From positions 1 to 13,441 of the forward strand of contig JAUIJG010000112.1 in the NCBI GenBank assembly GCA_030431355.1: a stretch of 13,441 nucleotides of DNA, written 5' to 3'. A model generated the notes under the pieces. It searched no databases, was not told the origin of the DNA, and worked only from the letters and a program-made list of their open reading frames with translations. The position numbers and the translations under genes are program-made. Source of the DNA: a bacterium. Its GTDB lineage: Bacteria > Cyanobacteriota > Vampirovibrionia > Obscuribacterales > Obscuribacteraceae. The first letter of the stretch is position 1. Every line of letters starts with the position of its first letter. This document shows, in pieces, positions 1-5,015 of the stretch.

Positions 1-873
1 GCATTTGTATTTCAGGACACGGCGTTATTTCCTCATCTGAATGTGCGGCGCAATATTTCCTTTGGTCTGGATATGCGCAAGGCTTTACCGCAGGACGACA
101 TCAAACGGCGTGTCGATGAGGTTGGCAAGTTGCTGCAGGTCGGACACCTGCTGGAGCGCAGTGCCCATGAATTATCGGGTGGTCAGGGTCAGCGTGTTGC
201 CTTGGGGCGTGCCATAGTAATGGAACCAGCCGCTTTTTTACTGGACGAACCTCTGGCCAATCTCGACGCCGCTTTGCGGGTGGAAATGCGTACTGAAATC
301 AAACTGATCCAGCGCAAACTGGATACCACCATGATTTTTGTAACCCACGATCAGGAAGAAGCTCTGACGCTGGGCGATAAAATCGCCGTCATGAAAGACG
401 GGCTGGTGCAACAGGTTGACAGCGCCCGCAATATTTATTTGAACCCGGCTAATCTGTTCGTTGGTACGTTTATCGGTTCGCCACCGATCAATCAGTTTCC
501 CTGCACACTCAGGGCCGAAGGCGATACGCTGATGCTGTGCTCATCCTCGTTCACACTGCCGTTACCGTCAGCTATTGCCAAAACGCTGGCCGAAAAAAAT
601 GGCGCTGAGCTGACTTTGGGTATCCGGCCGGAGTTCATTCAGATTGCAGACGCCGGTGCTGCAGCTGGAACAATCCCTGGCACGGTGCAGCTGACCGAGC
701 TGCTGGGTAGCCGTACGCTGATCTACGTTACTGCGGGTGATACCGAATATCGGGTATTGGTGCAGGGCGACAGCGTTGTCAGGGAAGGTGACAATGTGCA
801 GTTGTCGATGCAACTTGAGAAAGCGTTCTATTTTGATCAGAACGGTAATAATATTCTGTCCGCGCCCCGCTGA
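1..873 (+). CDS. Sugar ABC transporter ATP-binding protein, CUT1/MalK-UgpC type, 5'-truncated by the window edge
   Basis: This is the ATPase subunit of an ABC importer, which would act on the inner face of the membrane and power uptake of a sugar or glycerol-phosphate-like solute. The frame is open from base 1, so the GTG at 43 is internal. The first visible residues (AFVFQDTALFPHLNV) are the Q-loop region of this family. The signature LSGGQGQ lies at visible residues 58-64, Walker B LLDEP at 90-94, the D-loop right after it, and the H-loop VTHDQEEA at 124-131. FVGTFIGSPPINQF near residue 155 is the usual entry to the C-terminal TOBE/OB regulatory domain, which fills the rest. About 290 residues are visible and family members are near 350-370, so roughly 70-80 residues with Walker A lie outside. 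The substrate cannot be told and no permease is in view. Arginine codons (16 CGN, 2 AGG by hand count) differ from the genes downstream. Confidence 0.93.
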   Translation, partial: AFVFQDTALFPHLNVRRNISFGLDMRKALPQDDIKRRVDEVGKLLQVGHLLERSAHELSGGQGQRVALGRAIVMEPAAFLLDEPLANLDAALRVEMRTEIKLIQRKLDTTMIFVTHDQEEALTLGDKIAVMKDGLVQQVDSARNIYLNPANLFVGTFIGSPPINQFPCTLRAEGDTLMLCSSSFTLPLPSAIAKTLAEKNGAELTLGIRPEFIQIADAGAAAGTIPGTVQLTELLGSRTLIYVTAGDTEYRVLVQGDSVVREGDNVQLSMQLEKAFYFDQNGNNILSAPR

Positions 874-902
874 GGCAGGCTGAATTTTCCAATAGCCTGC
901 CT
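873..902 (+). terminator. Hairpin directly after the ABC ATPase stop
   Basis: A perfect 9-bp inverted repeat (AGGCAGGCT at 873-881 and AGCCTGCCT at 894-902) with a 12-nt loop starts on the last base of the TGA stop. Its place and GC-rich stem fit a transcription terminator for the ABC operon. No T-run follows the stem, so it may instead be a processing or 3'-end-protecting hairpin. Confidence 0.55.
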
Positions 903-939
903 ACATATCGCGGTTTGTTTCACAGACTGCACCGCTTTA

Positions 940-978
940 GAACCAGTTTCCGTCCAGCTGTCGGACTGTAGCTGGTTC
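940..978. repeat. Imperfect inverted repeat in the gap after the ABC gene
   Basis: GAACCAG (940-946) pairs with CTGGTTC (972-978). Inside it GTCC (952-955) pairs with GGAC (963-966), separated by symmetrical 5-nt internal loops and closed by a 7-nt loop. A competing pairing, CCAGC (954-958) with GCTGG (971-975), is also possible. There is no T-run and no open frame with a start codon. The role is unknown; it could be a small structured RNA, the end of a mobile element, or chance. Confidence 0.4.
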
Positions 979-998
979 GTTTATCTGCCGTACTGCGC

Positions 999-1029
999 TA
1001 TTGCAGAACTCTGACCGGAGTCTGCAATA
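999..1029. repeat. Strong inverted repeat at the open 5' end of the LRR frame
   Basis: TATTGCAGA plus CTC (999-1007 and 1009-1011, with one bulged A at 1008) pairs with GAG plus TCTGCAATA (1018-1029 region), leaving a 6-nt loop TGACCG. That gives 12 paired bases in 31 nt. It sits where the LRR reading frame loses recognisable protein similarity, and it covers the only start-like codon there (TTG at 1001). It may be a terminator, a recombination scar, or a mark of an artificial join. Confidence 0.5.
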
Positions 1030-1492
1030 TGTAGCCGACATTCTTTCGATCAATACTCTGAAGCTAAATGGATTGCCTCAATTCACCGGTGACGGTATCA
1101 AGTATTTGAGCGCAATGCCCGGACTGAAAAGACTTGCCATCAATCGCAATCATATCTCCAGAGCTGGTTTTGAGGCTCTCTCTGGCATGAAGAAGCTGGA
1201 GGTTCTTGCCCTTCAGCAGACTGATCTTGATAGAGAATCTTTGAAGCAAATTGCCAAGTTGCCCCTGAGAAAGCTCGACCTATCCGGTTCCAGCGTCCGG
1301 GACCAGGACCTGGATTTGTTGGCGGGGATGGAATCACTCAAGCTCCTTCGCCTTTATTCCTGCCCTAATATAACGGCGGCAGGAATCTCGCGTTTTAAGA
1401 AGATGAGGCCTGACTGTGATGTCGATGTCTTCTTCAGAGAGCCTAAGCTGGATGGGGATCCCGTTCTTCTGGGTGAAGAGCTTTCGATCTAG
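1001..1492 (+). CDS. Leucine-rich-repeat protein, probably the C-terminal fragment of a kinase-LRR protein
   Basis: The product is a run of about five LRR units of roughly 24 residues (for example LKRLAINRNHISRAG, LEVLALQQTDLD, LRKLDLSG, LKLLRLYSCPNITAAG). It has no signal peptide and no other domain. The frame is open back to a TAG at 938-940 but contains no ATG or GTG with a ribosome site; the TTG at 1001 lies inside a hairpin and is a poor start. The end, ISRFKKMRPDCDV, closely matches the end of the membrane kinase encoded at 5016-7070 (IKTFKKKRPDCIV), and the last two repeats align with it. I infer that this is the extracellular LRR tail of a paralogous kinase whose kinase and membrane parts are missing, either truly deleted (pseudogene) or lost at a contig join. 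Six of 11 arginines use AGA/AGG, as in the downstream genes and unlike the upstream ABC gene. A free-standing LRR protein is possible but less likely. Confidence 0.6.
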   Translation: MQNSDRSLQYVADILSINTLKLNGLPQFTGDGIKYLSAMPGLKRLAINRNHISRAGFEALSGMKKLEVLALQQTDLDRESLKQIAKLPLRKLDLSGSSVRDQDLDLLAGMESLKLLRLYSCPNITAAGISRFKKMRPDCDVDVFFREPKLDGDPVLLGEELSI

Positions 1493-1564
1493 GGAAAACC
1501 CTCTTGCTATCACCGTGCTCCAGGAGATATCTTATATAGTGCTCGGGGTTCACCCTGCGCGATG

Positions 1565-1597
1565 GGACATTTAACAGTTTCGGACATTTAGTAGTTT
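1565..1597. repeat. Two tandem 16-bp direct repeats just upstream of the matrixin gene
   Basis: GGACATTTAACAGTTT (1565-1580) and GGACATTTAGTAGTTT (1582-1597) differ at two positions and repeat with a 17-bp period. The second copy ends 4 bases before the ATG at 1602. Tandem copies this close to a start suggest an operator that would cover the ribosome site, or a local duplication. No regulator can be named. Confidence 0.5.
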
Positions 1598-1601
1598 TTC
1601 T

Positions 1602-2729
1602 ATGCACCATATTCAGTTCTCCAGCATCGCTCTGGCGATGGCTGCCGTTGCGATTTGCAATTTGTTCTTGCCGCTCTCATACGCTCTTGCCGGTCCATCC
1701 TGTGGGAGCGGGGCTGTTGTCGGAAGCGGCGGCGGTGATTATTACAGCTCATTTGTCGGTGGCCATCCTTATATATGGTTTCAAGAGGATATGCCCTTGA
1801 AAGTTCTCATACATTCCGGAGTCGGGGTGGCCAATTGGACACCGGAGCATGACCGCTTGTTGAGACAGGCATTCTCTCAGATGACCACAGCTTCTCAGGG
1901 CAAGCTCAAGTTCAAGTTTGTGGAGAACAGACCCTGCGATATCGAATGTGTTTTCAAACCGATGGGCAAGAGTGCTCAACTTTCTAGAAAAGGTGCCGAT
2001 ACAAGGACGGTGACCGGGCTCCATCATATTGAAGAGGCGCGTATTCAGATCGACTCCCAGAACTCTAAGTTCGGCAACTATGGAAGGTTTCTAGAGGTGG
2101 CACTCCATGAGATTGGCCATGCTGTCGGATTGGGCCACAGTCCGGACCCGGGCGATGTTATGTACAGCGTCGGCTCCACATCCGATCACAAAGGTTCTTA
2201 TTCTCAGAGGGACAAGAACACCATCGCCAGGCTATACAAATTTGCCCCCGCAGCGGAGGAGGTGGATAGAGTCGAGAGACAAAAGCTCGTTCGATACAAC
2301 TCCCAGCCAAAGCTGGCAAAAGCTCAGACTATACCCCGAAGCTCAAGCCAGAGCATGAACAAAATCCCGGTAGAACAAGGAGACACAGGCGAGAATGAAT
2401 CAAGCGCCATTTTAAGCGCGGAGCCGGGTGCTAATTCTGGTACGAGTTCTGGAACAATTCCGGAGTCCATATTCGACTGGATGAAGCGGATTAAGGTTTT
2501 GGTTACCGAAGACAAAAGTTCTCTCTCCCTGAAAGGGGGGGTCTGTGTGGAGGTTAATCTGAGAATCAAGCCGGATGGTCATATTAGTTCTCTCACCATC
2601 GAGTCTTCATCGGGAGACTCTGAGCTTGATCAATCTATATTACGCCACTGCAGGCGGTGTGAACCATTCCCTGCGCCTCCAGGCACGGATGTGCCGGTGC
2701 AGGATGTGATGGTCACATTCATTAAGTAA
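1602..2729 (+). CDS. Exported matrixin-like zinc metalloprotease with a C-terminal TonB domain
   Basis: The product is a secreted or periplasmic endopeptidase of the metzincin/matrixin (M10) type. Residues 1-30 form a signal peptide ending in an ALA-type site. The catalytic domain spans about 55-213 and carries the zinc motif HEIGHAVGLGH (H169, E170, H173, H179), followed by the Met-turn at M187 in GDVMYSV. A polar, Ser/Glu-rich linker (about 215-285) leads to residues 290-375, which look like a TonB C-terminal domain: VEVNLRIKPDGHISSLTIESSSGDSELDQ, shown here in parts as IKPDGHISSL, SSGDSELDQ and the CEPFPAPPG end. Four cysteines near 315-353 are unusual in that domain. No N-terminal membrane anchor or Pro-rich span typical of true TonB is present, so this is likely a TonB-fold module used for binding rather than energy transfer. 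The ATG has no clear Shine-Dalgarno; the signal peptide supports the start. A prodomain with a cysteine switch is not evident. Confidence 0.85.
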   Translation: MHHIQFSSIALAMAAVAICNLFLPLSYALAGPSCGSGAVVGSGGGDYYSSFVGGHPYIWFQEDMPLKVLIHSGVGVANWTPEHDRLLRQAFSQMTTASQGKLKFKFVENRPCDIECVFKPMGKSAQLSRKGADTRTVTGLHHIEEARIQIDSQNSKFGNYGRFLEVALHEIGHAVGLGHSPDPGDVMYSVGSTSDHKGSYSQRDKNTIARLYKFAPAAEEVDRVERQKLVRYNSQPKLAKAQTIPRSSSQSMNKIPVEQGDTGENESSAILSAEPGANSGTSSGTIPESIFDWMKRIKVLVTEDKSSLSLKGGVCVEVNLRIKPDGHISSLTIESSSGDSELDQSILRHCRRCEPFPAPPGTDVPVQDVMVTFIK

Positions 2730-2742
2730 AGGAGATTTACTT
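2724..2742. terminator. AT-rich palindrome holding both convergent stop codons
   Basis: AAGTAAA (2724-2730) and TTTACTT (2736-2742) form a perfect 7-bp inverted repeat around GGAGA. Each arm contains the TAA stop of one of the two converging genes. The stem is weak, so termination by it alone is doubtful, but it is the only structure in the 7-bp gap. Confidence 0.3.
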
Positions 2743-3693
2743 CGATCCTGTCTCTTTCCCGTCTTCCAGCTCAAAGGAGGTTAGCATCTCCTGGACCTGG
2801 GGCCAGAGTTTCTCTTCGTAGGTGGGAAAAATGGTGCTGACAGCTATGAAGCAGCGATCTTCCACTGTGAAAGCCCATTGTCTCCAGCGGGCTTTGTAGC
2901 CTGTTTTAGTTGGTACTTCGGTCTCAAAATAGAGGGCATTGTATTCGCCTACTTTCGCTTTCTTTAGCTCGGCCTCCTGCACCGATTTTTTTGCCGAGCT
3001 GGCGAATTTAAGACAGATCTCTTTGCGAACCCTCTTCATCAAAGCCTTTTGCTGGGCTTCAGAGACTTCGTCGGTGGAGAAGCTGCCGATATCATAGATG
3101 TCGAGTCCCATGGGGCAGGTCGGTGGAATAAACATCACCGAGTTGGGCTTTACTGTTTTTCTCCATCCCGGAGCAAGTTTGAGTTTAAATGAAGGGGAGC
3201 GGTTAGCCTGGTTGAATTCAAAGACCAGCACTTCATGGGAAGGTTGATAGAGATCCAGTTTCGCTTTGTACTTCTCTTTGTTCGGTTGATAATGCCAGTT
3301 GGAGCCTGTTTGCAGGGCGATTTGATCGAGAATTTCTTTGAAAGTGGGACGGTAGAAATTCGGGTAGAAGTTCATCAGCGGCTTAGAGAGAATGATCGGA
3401 GACTGGGAGCCAAGCAGCACTGAATATTTTAGCTTTAATGGACTGGAGACGATGAAAATCTTGGAGAACTGATAGAAGGGACAACCAAGCTCAGCCACCA
3501 TCCTTCTTCCGTAGACCTGATTTAGTTCGAAGGGAGAAAGGGCTTTGACTTTCTTTTTCTTCGGAGCAGGGCTCTCGCTTACTTTCTGGGCCAGCGCTTC
3601 CAGCGGCTGCGCCTGGGCAGGAAGTGAACCAGGCAACGCCAGGGTCGCCAGGGAAAGGATATACGCGAAAGAGATTTTCCAGAACCGGTTCAT
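2737..3693 (-). CDS. Exported protein of unknown family
   Basis: I do not recognise this 318-residue protein. Residues 1-29 are a signal peptide (basic MNRFWK, then a hydrophobic core, with a likely cut after AQA), so it is exported to the periplasm or beyond. A short Lys-rich stretch (about 44-49) follows. The middle is mixed alpha/beta with conserved-looking Trp, Tyr and Cys-Pro positions. The last third (about 240-310), with YNALYFETEV, RQWAFTVEDRCFIAVS and a closing LTSFEL, resembles the C-terminal part of PsbP/DcrB-like folds; this is a weak inference from pattern. It converges with the metalloprotease gene, 7 bp apart. The ATG follows AGGGAG with no spacer, which is too close for a normal ribosome site; the signal peptide still favours this start. 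Confidence 0.75.
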   Translation of the reverse strand: MNRFWKISFAYILSLATLALPGSLPAQAQPLEALAQKVSESPAPKKKKVKALSPFELNQVYGRRMVAELGCPFYQFSKIFIVSSPLKLKYSVLLGSQSPIILSKPLMNFYPNFYRPTFKEILDQIALQTGSNWHYQPNKEKYKAKLDLYQPSHEVLVFEFNQANRSPSFKLKLAPGWRKTVKPNSVMFIPPTCPMGLDIYDIGSFSTDEVSEAQQKALMKRVRKEICLKFASSAKKSVQEAELKKAKVGEYNALYFETEVPTKTGYKARWRQWAFTVEDRCFIAVSTIFPTYEEKLWPQVQEMLTSFELEDGKETGSK

Positions 3694-3802
3694 CTCCCTA
3701 AAATATCGTATTGAAAACCAGGAGATAATTAAAGCCCTATCTTTTTAGCCTGTTATTTCACGGTGCCGGTACTTCGATAATACTCTTCGAAACACCAGGT
3801 TT

Positions 3803-4297
3803 TTAGCGAAGGGGGGAGAAAACATAGGTCTGGCCTGGTTCCAGGGGACCGGTATATTTCAGAATGGTTTCGATATGGGGAGCGTTGCTTGAGAAAATAA
3901 GCTCTTTTGAGGGTTTTTCCCGATCGTATATCATCCAGAGGCAGATGCCGCCGTCTTCGAGCCGTTTTACTTTCTCGACATCGCCGTTTTCAATGCCGAA
4001 GGCTATGGAGGCTGGTTTTAATACTCTTTCTATCTCGAGGGCATCGGTGCCCTGACCGGGGCTGGCGCAAATTTTGAAGTCTCCCGGCTCCATATCCCCG
4101 ACCAGGGAGAGGATTACCTGGTAAACCGGGTCTTCTTTGGAATATCTGGATCTGAAAGGTGTGCTTGCCAGGTCCTGATTTATGGCGTACTTAATCTCAA
4201 GGCTGCCGTCTTCAAACATTTTGACGTGCTTCACTAACCCGTCTCTCATCAGGTTTTTCAGACGTTCTTCTATGGTTTTTTGTTCTTCTTCGGGCAC
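3803..4297 (-). CDS. Small cytoplasmic protein with a duplicated domain, function unknown
   Basis: The product is 164 residues, acidic, with no signal peptide or membrane span, so it is probably cytoplasmic. It starts with GTG at 4297, supported by AGGAAAGG five bases upstream; no upstream in-frame ATG is near. Two 56-residue halves are similar: residues 21-76 (VKHVKMFEDGSLEIKY ... ILSLVGDMEPGDFKI) and 106-161 (VEKVKRLEDGGICLWM ... ILKYTGPLEPGQTYVF). Each half reads as beta strands with an EDG turn, then a helix and an LEPG or MEPG turn. I cannot name the family. It is divergent from the hotdog gene and lies 109 bp upstream of the exported protein on the same strand, so a shared transcript with 2737-3693 is possible but unproven. 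Confidence 0.75.
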   Translation of the reverse strand: MPEEEQKTIEERLKNLMRDGLVKHVKMFEDGSLEIKYAINQDLASTPFRSRYSKEDPVYQVILSLVGDMEPGDFKICASPGQGTDALEIERVLKPASIAFGIENGDVEKVKRLEDGGICLWMIYDREKPSKELIFSSNAPHIETILKYTGPLEPGQTYVFSPLR

Positions 4298-4404
4298 TGA
4301 TGCCTTTCCTCTAGCAAATCCGCCGGCCTTGAGCCGTTATTTTATATTACACGGACAATTTCATTTGTACAGTTCTTGCTGTCAAGACTTAAGATTGCCG
4401 AAAC

Positions 4405-4436
4405 TTGGCAGTAGTTCTCGTCCTGACCGCTATAAT
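4405..4436 (+). promoter_or_regulatory. Likely promoter of the hotdog-fold gene
   Basis: A consensus -10 box TATAAT lies at 4431-4436, 64 bases before the ATG at 4500. TTGGCA at 4405-4410 is the best -35 match, but the 20-bp spacer is longer than usual. The rest of the 4298-4499 divergent gap shows no other clear signal. Confidence 0.45.
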
Positions 4437-4499
4437 GGCTTCTGCTTCAGAAGTTTCTGTGGTGAAATTTCAGATGCCTGTCCGTGAGGAGTTATTTTA

Positions 4500-4979
4500 A
4501 TGGTCAATGTGAAAACCGAGAAGAGTCTGCAGGAGACCTACGCACCGAATAATATTTGTTTCGGTTGCGGACCCAATCACCAGAGCGGTCTGAGAATTAG
4601 CAGTTTCCCGGAAGGGGATGAAGTGGTGGCAACCTGGGAGCCGGATCAAAAATACCAGGCTTTTGAAGGAGTTCTCTACGGCGGTCTCATAGGGTGTTTG
4701 TTGGACTGTCATTGCAACTGGACCGCAATCTGGCACCTGATTGAGAAGAACAACTTCGATAAAGCACCTTGCACCGTGACAGCTAAGTACAGCCTCAAAT
4801 TTCTTCGACCGACTCCCACAACCAAAGGTCCGATTCAGCTTAGAGCGAAGGTGACCGACTCCCAGGAAGATCGGGCTAACGTCAAGGGTGAACTGATTGC
4901 CGATGGGAAAGTGTGCGCAGTCTTTGAAGGACTCTTCGTCTCCGTGAAAGAAGGGCATCCTGCTTTTCACCGCTGGTAG
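4500..4979 (+). CDS. PaaI-like hotdog-fold thioesterase family protein
   Basis: The 159-residue product has the layout of small PaaI/4HBT acyl-CoA thioesterases that cleave thioesters in the cytoplasm. The N-terminus carries CFGCGPNHQSGLRI (C20, C23), a motif typical of one PaaI subgroup. The hotdog helix is GVLYGGLIGCLLDCHCNW (57-74), where the usual HGG is YGG (Y60) and the conserved acidic residue is D69. Strands such as CTVTAKYSLKFLRPTP and IQLRAKV follow, as expected. The ATG at 4500 has GAGGAG at 4486-4491 with an 8-base spacer, a good ribosome site. The substrate is unknown. The missing His of HGG could alter or abolish catalysis, so a binding role is possible. Confidence 0.85.
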   Translation: MVNVKTEKSLQETYAPNNICFGCGPNHQSGLRISSFPEGDEVVATWEPDQKYQAFEGVLYGGLIGCLLDCHCNWTAIWHLIEKNNFDKAPCTVTAKYSLKFLRPTPTTKGPIQLRAKVTDSQEDRANVKGELIADGKVCAVFEGLFVSVKEGHPAFHRW

Positions 4980-5015
4980 TATCTCCACCCAATAGAGACG
5001 GAAGTTTCCTTTTGG

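Noticed and set aside
1532..1538. TATATA-like -10 box in the gap before the matrixin gene
   Set aside because: No -35 match at normal spacing; TTGCTA at 1504-1509 is too far upstream.
4380..4385. Perfect TTGACA on the minus strand upstream of the duplicated-domain gene
   Set aside because: No -10 box is present at 15-19 bp; the nearest AT-rich TATAAA is about 35 bp away, so it is not called as a promoter.
4497..4988. Long minus-strand ORF covering the whole hotdog gene
   Set aside because: It is the antisense shadow of the PaaI-like gene; the plus strand has a good ribosome site and clear family motifs.
4980..5015. GGAA/TTCC inverted repeat between the hotdog gene and the membrane kinase
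   Set aside because: The stem is 4 bp with a 2-nt loop, too small for a credible terminator.
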